Shown here one piece after another: positions 34,810 through 45,413 of a stretch of 64,000 bases of DNA (positions within the stretch are counted from its first letter, which is position 1; every line of letters begins with the position of its first letter). Position numbers and translations under genes: made by a program. Source of the stretch: Agroathelia rolfsii (lineage: Eukaryota > Basidiomycota > Agaricomycetes > Amylocorticiales > Amylocorticiaceae); contig JABRWF010000007.1 in the NCBI GenBank assembly GCA_018343915.1, forward strand, positions 248,001 to 312,000, given 5' to 3'. Below the pieces are notes generated by a model that was not told where the DNA came from, made no database searches, and saw only the letters and a program-made list of their open reading frames with translations.

Positions 34810-36455
34810 TTGTGACGTTTACGAGTAGTCACAGAGTATCAGACACCAAGAGAAGGCTGCAAAAGATGAGATATTTCAAAAGAGCTCTCCTCTTCTACCA
34901 TACACACGAATGCTATTCATACGAAATATAAGTTTGAGTCCGAAAGAGCTGTATAGTTTTGACTAAGCAGTGACAGCATCGATCCGCTGCCAATTCCTCT
35001 CTTTTTTTTCTTTCCCGCCCGCCGTTCTACTAAACCGTAACGCGGTGTCACACCCGCCCTCCTAGGTTGGTGTCATCAATCTGATCTCCTTCATTGTCGA
35101 AGTCGAGCAACTCGTTGTTGGCGATAGCGCGGTTGATCTGCGCAGTGAGGTTGCTGGCCGTTGCGTTGATTTGCATTCCCACCTGATTAGTCGCCATCTC
35201 GTGAAGTTGGTTGAATGTATAATCGGGGCTCGAAACCAAACTTAGATCAAGCAAGGTATTGTCGGTGCTTGTGCTAGCGGGGGATGGGAGACACTGTCTA
35301 CAGGTGCTACCACGATGGTCTTCAGCAACGGCAACTCGCATGCTCCCAGCGACCGGTGTCCAGGCCAGGTGGATTACCGCACTCACATGGATGCTCATAT
35401 CACCTGGATCTTATTCAATGAGGGTGACCTCACATTCCAAGTACACCTCACAGAGGACTTCCAACCCTTCATCTCGGCAGCTATGCTCTGGGCTTTCATT
35501 GAGTGGGATCATGATCTCTGCGAAGCACCGGTTGACTCTAACCTCACGGCTACCGTAGCCGGCCGCAAACCTTGGGGCTACACCGCCTTTGCCGAGCAAT
35601 TCAACACCACGGCCGTGCTCATAGGCTTCGACTTCATCCAATTTGCAATGGCCCCTGGCCGCCAGCCGGCTAGCACCCACCCCATTAGATCCTACATGCA
35701 GGGTGTCCATGACTACATGCCTGTCTACCACTTATGTCATCCCAATGCGCACTCCGGTTACAACTGTTACTGCCAGCAGTTAGCTACCCGGCACTTCACT
35801 CAGCATCGTGACCGCCGTGCTGCCCCATTCGTCACGTTCTACACCCCGGCTGCGCTAGTGCGCACTCCTGTCAGGCCTTGCACTCGCACCCGATTGGAGT
35901 TGGTACAACTCTTAGCTATCAACCTAGCGCCAGTTGCTGCTGCCACTACCCAGCCAACCATGTTCACGGTCCCCAGCTCCCCTGCTAGCATGAGCACCGA
36001 CAACACCTTGCTTGATCTAAGTTTGGTTTTGAGCCTCAATTATACATTCAACCAACTTCACAAGATAGCAACTAGTCAGGCGGGAATGTAAATTAACACT
36101 ACGGCCAGCAACCTCACCGTGTAGATCAATCGCGCCATCACCAACAACAAGTTGCTCGACTTCGACAATAAAGGAAATCGGATTAATAACATCAACCCGG
36201 GAAGGCGGGTGTGATGCCGCATTACGGTTTAGTAGGATGGCGGGCGGGAAAGAAAAAAAGAGAGGAATTGGCAGCGGATCGACGCTGTCACTGCTTAGTT
36301 AAAGCTATACAGCTCTTTCGGACTCAAACTTATATTTCGTATGAATAGCATTCGTGTGTATGGTAGAAGAGAAGAGCTCTTTTGAAATATCTCATCTTTT
36401 GCAGCCTTCTCTTGGTGTCTAATACTCTATGACTACTCATAACCATCACAGCGAT
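34810..36455. mobile_element. Fold-back element with ~470-bp inverted arms
   Basis: The segment 34810-35283 is repeated in inverted orientation at 35985-36455, with long exact blocks such as CTCTTTCGGACTCAAACTTA and GAATTGGCAGCGGATCGA. The arms hold the 3' part of a coding region (ending LLDFDNEGDQIDDTNLGGRV in the left arm) plus a 3' untranslated part with a GAAAGAAAAAA tract. The central 700 bp holds the rest of that ORF in plus orientation. I read this as one element plus an inverted copy of its own 3' end. No flanking target duplication was evident. Confidence 0.75.
35315..36091 (+). pseudogene. ORF of the fold-back element, unknown product
   Basis: A 258-residue plus-strand frame from the element centre into the right arm. 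It contains HITWILFNEGDLTFQVHLTE, LWAFIEWDHDLCEAPVD, a His/Cys-containing stretch YHLCHPNAHSGYNCYC and a C-terminal TDNTLLDLSLVLSLNYTF. The frame stops at a TAA where the left-arm copy has CAA (Gln) and continues for about 40 residues to GRV, so this copy is truncated. I do not recognise the family; position inside a repetitive element suggests a transposon-encoded protein, perhaps capsid-like, but that is a guess. There is no matching start in the left flank. Confidence 0.5.
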
Positions 36456-36770
36456 GCAGCTTCCGAGATCCGGTTGTCAACCCGAGTATAGCAAGTCTGA
36501 TCACTGCTCCGACGTTGCGCTCCATGATCTCCACCATTATGCATCATTAACTGCCAATGTATTCTCTTGGTGCCCGATATGAAGAGAAGGGGAATACATG
36601 TTACTTATTTGCACCCCACTCGCTTGTTTTACATTAAATTCTGAGTTGTGCGCTACTCAGAGGCGCCAACTTTTCCTTGGATAATCTGGCTAACATCTGT
36701 TCTGTTCATCCTTCTATTGAGGTTTCAAAAACTGTAGTTGTACAAATGCGTTATGGGAAAAATTATAAAC
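36456..36770. other. Intergenic, no gene seen
   Basis: Spacer between the fold-back element and the 3' end of the E1 beta gene. Nothing recognised. Confidence 0.5.
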
Positions 36771-38569
36771 CTAGTATGTCAAAGCCTCCACAATACCATC
36801 CAGAATCCGCACAGAGTCCGGGATATAGAATTTCTCATACTGCAACGGAACAGGCGTGCTAGAAAACCAATATCAGTTTATCTTCGGTTGAAATTCTAGA
36901 TTAGAGACATACTCCCAGCCCGTGATACGCTTTATAGGCGCCTCAAGCTTCAAGAAACACCTCTTCTGAATCTCGGCACTGATTTCGGCACCAGCACCCT
37001 AATAGCAATAGAAGCTCAATTTCCGGAGTAAGCTCAAAGGACTCATTAAGCCACTTACCGCAGTACGACCAGCTTCGTGTACAATCACCAATCTTCCTGT
37101 CCTCTTGACGCTTTCCGTAACTGTTTCAACATCCCAGGGTAGAATTGTCCTTAAATCGATGAGCTCAACCTTAGCTGAGCGTATGCTCTGCGGTACATGC
37201 TGCGCCAGCCCTGGTGGCGGGTTCTCTAGCATATGGAGAGCCGCTTCGCAATGATACACTGGCGTACCCCACGTGAGTAAAGTGAGGGCGTCCCCTCGGG
37301 TGATGGTCTCTGCCTTTCCAATTGGTAGAGTGAAATCATCAATTGGAACCTGTTCAACTTGATCACAACAATTCTTCAGCCCACAAGAGGGAGCTGTATC
37401 GACGATGAATATCTCCTACCCGCAGAGCGATACAAAATCTTGGGCTCCATAAATATTACAGGGTTGGGATCCCGAATGGACGAAAGTAGGAGGCCTTTGG
37501 CTTGAATGGGCGAGCGAGGTATTACTACCTATGACAAGCAAACGATATGCCGTTAACAATATCCCTGGAACGGTATTTCCACATTGCACACTTGCCTTTA
37601 AGCCAGCTGCCGCCATGAAGAAACCTTCTGGACTCTGTGAATGATAAAGACCACCATGCCCGACGGACATGGTTGGCGTTCTGACAGTTAAACTACCAGG
37701 ATGGAAATTGCCAGCAGATCGGTATCGCATTTTGGCTGCCTCATTGACAAGCTATATTGGAAATGAATATTGAGATGTGCAACAACATTGATTGTGAACT
37801 CACTTGATCAAATGCAGGGAAAATATAATCTGCGAATTGAATCTCTGCAATGGCAGTATGCCCCATAGAGGCTAGACCAATACCGAAACCGGCGATGCCT
37901 TGTTCAGTTAGAGGTGTATTGAAAACGCGATCTCGACCGAATTCTTCTGCTAGACCCTATTCACTTGACGGTGGTCGTTGAGATGAATGTCGAAGTTAAT
38001 TGGTTTTTTTTTTTAAATACCATAGTGCATCTGAAAACACCACCAAATGCGACATCTTCACCAAAGCTATGAATAATCGCGGTATAAGACTGGTTTCACA
38101 GCACTAATAGAGAAAATGCATACACCACAGCCGTATCATCTTTACCAAGGGCAATACTTCACAGGGATATGTTAAGTGTATAGTAGCCTCAGTCTCCAAG
38201 GGAAGGGTGAGACGACTTACCTCATTGCATCTCGGACGGCTTGGTATGTGTTCATCTTTCTTGTCTCCCTGCCATCAACGAGGCCACCGGAACCCATGGA
38301 TTCCTCTTCTGTCCAGAGGAGTCCTTGTGTCCTTAGGGATGCGTCTCTCGTCGTCCGAAGGTATTTGGAAGTTGCTATGGATGGCAGATGACCACCAGCA
38401 GGTGGTGGTTCGACGGTGGTTGATTGCCATCTTTTCGTAGCCTGGCGTGCGGCTGATCCATAGCAAGACTTAATATAAATATAAAAGCATTAGTACAGCT
38501 ACAAGGAGAATAGCTTGACCTTCCAAATACCTTTGAGCGCAAGAGGACGTGTCTGGGGGAGGAGAACAT
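36771..38569 (-). CDS. BCKDHB: Branched-chain 2-oxoacid dehydrogenase E1 beta subunit
   Basis: Beta subunit of the thiamine-diphosphate E1 of the mitochondrial complex that oxidatively decarboxylates keto acids of Leu, Ile and Val. Ten exons (38569-38531, 38468-38221, 38156-38124, 38066-38021, 37956-37804, 37751-37596, 37528-37420, 37357-37059, 36998-36913, 36858-36771) give 418 residues. The N-terminus [13 protein letters not shown]...[10 protein letters not shown] is Arg/Ser-rich without acids, like a mitochondrial presequence. The body reads [142 protein letters not shown] and [20 protein letters not shown]. Acidic residues in PLTEQGI and the potassium-site region match BCKDHB better than pyruvate dehydrogenase beta. 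Intron 6 uses a GC donor (37595). Divergent from the CreC-like gene. Confidence 0.93.
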
Positions 38570-38795
38570 GGCAGAGACGGGACAAGGGCGAGATGATGAT
38601 CCTTCCGGTGACCAAATGCGGAGAAGCTGATGCAGGACTGATGACCTCACGCGTGTCTTTGCTTCCGAGTGCTTCTAATTGATGCAATGATCTTGTCCCT
38701 GGCCGCCTCAGCCTGTCCGAGTCCGATTCTGTCCACGACAACTTAAACTACTAGTAGCACAACGGCCAACATCTCTCTCCTTGTCGGCTGCCACG
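38570..38795. promoter_or_regulatory. Bidirectional promoter region, BCKDHB / CreC-like gene
   Basis: Only 226 bp separate the two divergent start codons, so both promoters and 5' leaders must overlap or abut. No TATA box or known motif was identified with confidence. Confidence 0.5.
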
Positions 38796-41095
38796 ATGGA
38801 GAACGAGTCTACATTCGTGGCCCCAGAGGGTGTATACTCTATGACAGAAGACCACAAACACACAGTGCTCATCACTGCCGCTACCGCCGGGCCTGCCTCA
38901 TATCCATCTCGGCTGTCTTCTGTAACTATCCGCTTTCCTGCTGTCAAACAAGCAACCGGGCCTGTCTTTGCTCAATTACTTGGAGGCGGGTCCAAGGACT
39001 CCAGGAAAGATAAAAACGCAAAGGAGCGCAAGGAGGACGACATCAGTGCATCCAGCAGCGAGACTCGGGACGATAATCACTCAGGAGATCCGTCAAGCAC
39101 ACAACAGGACAGCATCAACGCACCTGTCACTCCCGGCCTCCCAGGGGATGCACACAATCTCTTCTCCCCTTCCGCACCCAATGGGAGGAAGAAGACGGTC
39201 TTGAGACCCCCACACAACCTTAAAACCACGTCGTCGAGTTTCATCACCAGACAACAGAGTGCTGAGAACCTGGCGAAGACGCTGCAGTCCAGGCAGGGGG
39301 AGAACACTTTTGTCTTCTATAACTCTGGAAAGAATTTTCTCTGGGTGGACATAGGGCAGAAGTCGAAAGTATGCTGTCAACGCTTCATTTTTGTGGCTGT
39401 TTTGCTCAGGTTGACAACAGGACCCCCTGGCTCGGATTACTTTTTCTGCACACCCTACATGCCATGATATCAATACTTTAACTGCGTCTCACGAACGTTT
39501 GGAAGTCATCATCGGCTTCAGCTCGGGAGATATCATCTGGTTTGGTTTGTGTTCACACATCCAGGTCACCTACCCTAACTAATCATATCCGCCAGATGCC
39601 ATTGGCCTTCGCTACGGCAGACTAAACAAACAGGTAGCCTATTTCGATCAACCCTCGCCCATCCCAAACGTGAACTCAATGTTACTTGTCCAAGGGAAGC
39701 ATCACATCGTCCCCATGCACTTCCATTCGTTGGGTGCCCACGTCTACTACGCTTTTCATGGTCTCACATGCAGATGGCACGATCATCGTCTACGATAAAA
39801 CAAGAGATGATGGCGTATTTACACCCACTGACCCCGTGCCAGGCCTTGACTCGCCGATATCCAATTCCTATATAAGTAACTCCACTCGGCCTTCCGCATT
39901 CAGTCGAGAGTGGGATTTTAAAGAACGGATGCATGTTTCCTACCCACCTTGGCATCCAGCTATGTTGGGTTCTGTCAGCCCTGGTGGCAAAGCCGAAAAG
40001 GACAAAGTGGCGAAAAACCCTGTCAGCCACTGGAAGGTATCCAATCGCAATATTGTAGGCCAGTGGCTCGGTTTCCTTTTTAATGTCCTATTCAACTCAT
40101 CTATTTTTATTATACAGACATGGTCTTTTCCCCCGATGTAAAATATATCGCCGCCATATCTGACGACGGCTGTTTACGTGTCATCGATGCGCTTTCCGAA
40201 CGGTGAATTGAAATACCTACACTCGAAAGCACCGCATGCACTCAACTTGATACATAGGCTAGTTGATTGTTACGGGTCTTATTTTGGCGCATTTACATGC
40301 GTAGCCTGGTCACCAGATGGGAGATTTATCCTCGTGAGTAGCTTTATCGTTTATCCTGAGCATCTATGAATCGGCTCGTAACATAACTGATCATACGGAA
40401 AGACCGGCGGCCAAGACGACCTGCTAACGATCATTTCTCCCTGGGAACAACGTGTCATTGCACGCTGCCAAGGCCACTCTTCCTTCGTCACTGCCGTAGC
40501 ATTTGACGAAATTCGCTGCGACGGGCGGACGTATCGGTTCGGCAGTGTCGGCGAAGACAACAAGATTATCCTATGGGACTTCTCTAGCGGTGCGATCCAT
40601 CGGTCAAAGCATCAAGTAAAGTCTCAGTTCCCTTCACACTTTTGAAAAAGATACCTTGTACTAACCCACTGATGTACAGGCAACACACCATCAACGAATG
40701 TCTATGTCTTCTACCGTTTCTCTAGGTGTGCGTCGTGGCGGATCCGTACTTCACCTACCGTCTTCTCCCCCTGGCCTCGGCGATACCAACCCACCACCGA
40801 AATACCACCCCGCACCATCACGAAACGAGGTTTCAGTGGTACAACCTGTATTGGTATTTTTCTCCCGCCCGCTTGTGCCATCCGCTCTTTGTTTAATCGA
40901 TTCGTGCATACACAGGTGAAAAGTACAGACGCCGATATCCTCACATCGCTTGTCTTTACCCCGCGGGCGGTCATCACGACTTCGCGCATGGGGCACGTCA
41001 AGGTCTGGGTACGCCCCCTCGCTGTCAAGACACGGCATCATATCAAGAACAGAGATAGATCGTATTCGGTAGATATTCGTGATCTCATTGCCTAA
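38796..41095 (+). CDS. creC: CreC/WDR20-type WD40 protein
   Basis: Nine exons (38796-39368, 39421-39544, 39596-39633, 39695-40058, 40118-40202, 40258-40333, 40403-40615, 40680-40853, 40916-41095) give 608 residues. After a low-complexity N-terminus comes [20 protein letters not shown] and [20 protein letters not shown], then WD40 blades: [113 protein letters not shown] and [19 protein letters not shown]. This order is that of Aspergillus CreC and animal WDR20, which bind and activate a Ubp46/USP12-type deubiquitinase (CreB), linked to carbon catabolite repression. Start chosen at the first ATG (38796); an upstream TTG is not a start. The exon-4 donor must be GC (GCCAGT at 40059) to reach the conserved SNRNIVDMVFSP. 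Confidence 0.9.
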
Positions 41096-41322
41096 GTAAT
41101 CGGAGAGTCGATCCCTAAATGGATCTGTGGGCTTGCGTCTCAGGATACTATTCTAAGGCTGATAACAGTGTATTATTTCTATGTAAGAAACGTAGCTTAA
41201 TTTATTAAAAGATAATTTATCTTCGAATTAAACAAATTTTGTTATACCATGATATCAACTACTATGAAATTTTTTGTTTTGTTTTCAGCTGTGGGGATGA
41301 ATGAAAAAGATATGTGAAAAAA
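41096..41322. other. Intergenic, 3' flanks of creC and tRNA-Ser
   Basis: Short AT-rich spacer; a T6 run on the minus strand next to the tRNA fits a Pol III terminator. Confidence 0.5.
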
Positions 41323-41413
41323 CGACGGCTGCAGGATTCGAACCTACGCGGGCAAAGCCCAAGAGATAGTTCGAAATTCGAATCTCTCGCCGTAACCACT
41401 TGGCTAAGCCGCC
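41323..41413 (-). tRNA. tRNA-Ser (anticodon CGA) with 9-nt intron
   Basis: Minus-strand class II tRNA, 91 nt. Apart from one acceptor-stem pair, the anticodon and the intron, it matches the AGA tRNA at 27080-27161. Anticodon arm AGAGA-TTCGAA-intron-A-TCTCT gives CGA (serine, UCG). The intron is 9 nt (41368-41376), between positions 37 and 38, the canonical nuclear site. The terminator is a T6 run just downstream. Confidence 0.92.
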
Positions 41414-41971
41414 TTACTCAACTTTTATGCTTATGAATATCTAACCTAAAGCTTCAGCAGTACAACATACAGAACACAAAACTGGGATTCTCAAAAGTGA
41501 GAACGTATTATCAGCAACCCCCTTTTTGAGTTATCTGAACACCCTAGTATTAATTTGGCCTCGACCCAATGAGAATATTGTTCTATAGATATACGGGTAG
41601 GGCTTTGCGGGCTCGTGTGAGCTGAAGAAGCCTGGGCTTGGGCTTAGGCCTACCAAAATCTAGCGTCTGAGTCTAAGCCCACCACGGCGGGATGCGGAAT
41701 GAGTACTGAGTTTGCGTGGTTTATTAAAATCGCTCTCAAAAAATTGGAATATCGTAGCGACCACCGAACGTGCTGAATACGCATGCAAACACTGAACATC
41801 AAGTTATTTCTGAATATTGGCTTGAGCTTTGTCTGATGGCAGGTTAAAAAAAAAAAACGTCATTGAATAACCTGACTTGCTAGCCACTACTAACATTACT
41901 TGTAGCTTTGTACTGTTACACAAATTAATAGCCACTACATTTGAGTGGTAACTTTACTTCATTGCAATCAT
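41414..41971. other. Intergenic, no gene seen
   Basis: Includes a short C/T-rich block with imperfect GGGCTTGGGCTTAGGCCT repeats at about 41633-41650. No gene seen. Confidence 0.5.
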
Positions 41972-43042
41972 TCATACTTCTAATCTAGCAACACCATCCG
42001 CAACATACTCGAACGTGTCTAGAGAAGAGGCTTCTGTCGATGCATTTGTCAGAATCGTTTTATAATCGCTGATAGTATGAACCTCACTTGGAAAAAGCTT
42101 GCCAGCTGATATAATGGTTTTTGACGCTGAGGTTGGACTTAGCGCCTGCGATGCGATGTCATAGTCCCAGTTGTACTGCAGGGCACCTGTGACCTGATTA
42201 AGAACAATATTCAGTGGATTATCTCAGTTTGCTCTTGCCTGCGATAATCTGCTCTTGTGGTAGGCCTAGATACATTTCTGCGAGTTGAATCGGTAACGAA
42301 GTATAGGCTTTTGTGAGCGTCTTGAAAGTCCTGGCCCTGAATTTCTCTTCATCAAACGTAGAGCCAGTGTTCAGTCCGAGTTGTGGAATAAACGAAAGAT
42401 GGTATTACCAAGGAACGCAGTCAAAAGATTGTTAAGTACCAAACCGATCTGATTCTCTGAAAAATCCGATTGCTCAAACATCTTAACAAGATCTGCGGAG
42501 CGGGCGTAGACGTTTGCATGTTTGCGGTCCCAGACTGACGCCACGAGCGCGAGAAGCAGCTGGCGTAGTGGATTTTGTACAAAACTTTCTGGGAGGCGGT
42601 ATAGAGCATATCGTGCAGGTGGCCTGAAGCATTAATCAGCCAAAGTAATATGTTTCATTAAGGGGGATGACGATTTACAATTCATCAAATATTAAATAGG
42701 AAAGAACAAGAGGAGCAGTGATCAATAGTCGGGAGGGTAGAGTATCGTCTTCTGTCTATGTGGCAAGTGAGATTCCAAACTAAAAGGTTACAATAAGTAA
42801 TCATCGACCTGTAGATCGGCTTGCTCTACAATGCGTATGAGCCCGCGATAATCGAGGCGGGATGTAAGGTCCAATAGAGTTGGCACAATGCTTTGGTAAG
42901 GATCTACAACTGGGACGGGAGCGGCAGCGGGAGTTGTTTCTGTTTCAGCTGCTACATCAGCAGCAAGGGATGCATTCTGCCTGGCCTGATCAGCGAGTTC
43001 TGTGGCCGATGTGGGCGGTGGTGTTGGAGGCGCTTGAGACAT
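41972..43042 (-). CDS. CSN8: COP9 signalosome subunit 8
   Basis: Five exons (43042-42809, 42755-42679, 42623-42409, 42346-42239, 42186-41972) give 282 residues. The N-terminus reads SQAPPTPPPTSATELADQAR, then YQSIVPTLLDLTSRLDYRGL, a PCI-type helical body PPARYALYRLPESFVQNPLR, VYARSADLVKMFEQSDFSEN, and FRARTFKTLTKAYTSLPIQL then AEMYLGLPQEQI, as in CSN8/PSD8 proteins. The signalosome removes NEDD8 from cullin ubiquitin ligases in the nucleus and cytoplasm. Exon 4 seems to end at a GC donor (GCAAGA at 42238) with the acceptor at 42187; this keeps the frame but the exact join is less certain. The start codon lies 144 bp from that of the divergent NECAP gene. eIF3k and Rpn12 share the fold but fit the N-terminus less well. 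Confidence 0.82.
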
Positions 43043-43186
43043 GAATGAAAGACGTTACGAACTTGTTACTTGAATAATCAACGTTAGGTGAATAAAGTAG
43101 TATCGACGGAATCAGTTGTAACCTGAAGCAACACACAACTCTAGTTTCCGCGCTCACTCAGGGTTAAATTCAGCATCTCTGGCCTC
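43043..43186. promoter_or_regulatory. Bidirectional promoter region, CSN8 / NECAP
   Basis: 144 bp between divergent start codons, so the genes must share this sequence for initiation. No clear motif recognised. Confidence 0.5.
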
Positions 43187-44134
43187 ATGGACTCGCTCAA
43201 CGACGACATCGAATCCATTCTTTATATCGGGCGAGAGGTATCAGGTGAACCGGAACACTTGACACACGCTCCTAGATCTGACATAGCTCATGTTTAGTAT
43301 ATAGGATCCCTCCCCTGAAGGCCAATGAAGGCTATCGTGCTGGCGATTGGGGTGATCTCGCTGCACCACTCTGGAAGGGCAGGCTGCGCATTGTACAGAA
43401 GTCATCGACACCTAATCTGGACATGATATTTGAGGATCCTACTACAGGTTGTTCTGTATGATTTACTATAACTATTTTCATTTGTACTAATTTCATCACC
43501 ATCCTTTTCCAGGAGATCGTATGATGTTCGCGCCTTTCCAACCTTCCATCTCTGATAAGTCAATCTTTAGTATTTGTCAAGGCAGAATATGATCCGATGA
43601 AGCCTGGTGTGGAAGCCGTGTTGGACTCGTCCCGTTACTTCGTCATTCGAGTTGAAGAGGCCGGCAAGAAAGCATACATTGGCATGGGTTTCGCCGAGCG
43701 AACCGATAGTTTTGATTTCAGTCAGTGATATCCTTAATTTTTATCAACTCGCCTAATAAAGGCTGTTCTAGATGTTGCCATCCAAGATTATACCAAGTAA
43801 TCTCTCGAATACAACTGTATGTAAAATGTACTGACGTATCAATCACAGACGTCACAGAGCCTCCCTCCGACCACCCTCGCCCACAGAAGAAGCGACACCC
43901 TCACCTCACATCCCGGCAGGACCCAAGAAGGACTATTCACTCAAGGAGGGACAAACATTCTCGATCAACATCCCAGGACGTAACAAGTCATCGGCAGGTT
44001 CTGCTTCAACGAGTGATAATGGTGATTTGCTGGGTAATGCAAGCTCCAGCTCTGGCGGCGGTGTACCCATGCTGGCACCACCGCCCAGTGGTGGAGGACT
44101 GTTACCGCCTCCTCCATCTGGGAAACGGCGCTGA
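43187..44134 (+). CDS. NECAP-family endocytic protein (PHear domain)
   Basis: Six exons (43187-43244, 43298-43447, 43513-43518, 43571-43720, 43772-43796, 43849-44134) give 224 residues. The PHear domain reads [80 protein letters not shown] and [24 protein letters not shown] sequence (here [15 protein letters not shown]), with the C-terminal [18 protein letters not shown]. NECAPs bind the AP-2 ear and clathrin adaptors at endocytic pits. The C-terminal tail is Ser/Gly/Pro-rich and ends PPPPSGKRR. Exon 3 is only 6 nt (GAGATC); it restores TTGDLF, the conserved T-G-(E/D)-L motif. Skipping it would stay in frame, so both products are possible. Divergent from CSN8. Confidence 0.9.
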
Positions 44135-45413
44135 AATTGATGTATCAAGTCGCGAAGCTGTTATCTACTGTTGCTCGTGATTGCATTCAATACCATTTGA
44201 GACCGCTATATTTCAGACACTAGAGCAACTGTGTGATTATCATTGTGAGAAAAGTACGATTAAATGACGAAGTAATGACACATCGAGTTACATGTGAAGA
44301 GCCAGTAGTGTGGCATTTTTGAAGCTCAAGAGGATAGGACGAAAAATGGTTGATTGGGGCAATACTTACATACATGTACATTCACGTATACGTACGCTAT
44401 CAATTCGAGGATGGTGTTGACTGACCTTGAGCTTGGAGTGTTTAGGGTTACTTCCGAGTCCCTTTTTGCGTCTTTCGGCCACCCCATATATTACAATTAT
44501 AGCCATCTTACCTTGAATATAGCACCGAACGCCGATAAAGGTATACGGCGACTGGAAAGGACTCCGTAGGGCGGAGCCATACTTGCCTTGCCAGCTCAAA
44601 AAGGTGCCACCTGCTGCCTGGTCTCGAGTCCCAGGAAGGATACATACCGAGCGCCGCCGAGAAACGCAAGTTGAAAATGTGTTCACATCCCAGGTTTGTG
44701 AACCATACGATAAGCCAACACCATTACCCGGCTGACACCTCGGGAGACGACCAATTTTGTATTGAGAACCAAACTTGTCAACTGCAGATCAATGTAACAT
44801 CCATAAAAAGACGAGTCGGGTCCTTGTTTGGGGACCATGCGGTTCCGTATCAATCCGTCGCACAGGATTATAGGCGCTTGTGGGTCCCATTTGGCGCCCA
44901 GACGACCCAAGAATTCTTTCCCAGTCGAGAAACACGAGGGCGCTTGTACGGCGATTGCATTGCCATCCATGTCCACATCCACTGTTTTCACGTTACTCCT
45001 TCGGTATTTCATGCCCATATCACGCCGTAAATTAGCACTGTCCAAATGCCTTGCCCAAAACACGCGAGCCCATGCCATCCGTTTTGGACCTGGTTCTTTC
45101 CGGGCGCCTCCTTATCTCGGCCACGAGTAATCTAGGAGAAATCCAAACGTTCCATGCGCTGATTAGACGCCTTAGAGAATTACAGTTTCTTGATCCATAA
45201 CAGAAAACTATCACAAGGGCCTCCAAGAACGATCCAAGCCATAGTTCCGAAACCACGTCAGTAAGCCAATCCTGTAAGGCTAGTACGCAATCGCAATCAT
45301 TTCCAAGTGGAGGTAGGGAGTCCCGAGTCCTTTGTTTTGCTTATACGTCCGGTTCCATTGTGTGCAAGATTAAAAAAATAGAAAAAAAAAAAGGTCTCAT
45401 TCGTCCTTGTCCT
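44135..45413. other. Intergenic region with one doubtful ORF
   Basis: Space between the 3' ends of NECAP and the SR-type protein gene. Apart from the doubtful minus-strand ORF listed separately, nothing was recognised. Confidence 0.45.
44683..45078 (-). CDS. Possible hypothetical protein
   Basis: A 131-residue uninterrupted minus-strand frame (stop at 44683-44685) starting with an ATG. It contains VKTVDVDMDGNAIAVQAPSC and FLGRLGAKWDPQAPIILCDG, which look more protein-like than the surrounding shadow ORFs, but I recognise no domain. It could be the last exon of a longer gene or chance. Weakly supported. Confidence 0.25.
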   Translation of the reverse strand: MAWARVFWARHLDSANLRRDMGMKYRRSNVKTVDVDMDGNAIAVQAPSCFSTGKEFLGRLGAKWDPQAPIILCDGLIRNRMVPKQGPDSSFYGCYIDLQLTSLVLNTKLVVSRGVSRVMVLAYRMVHKPGM

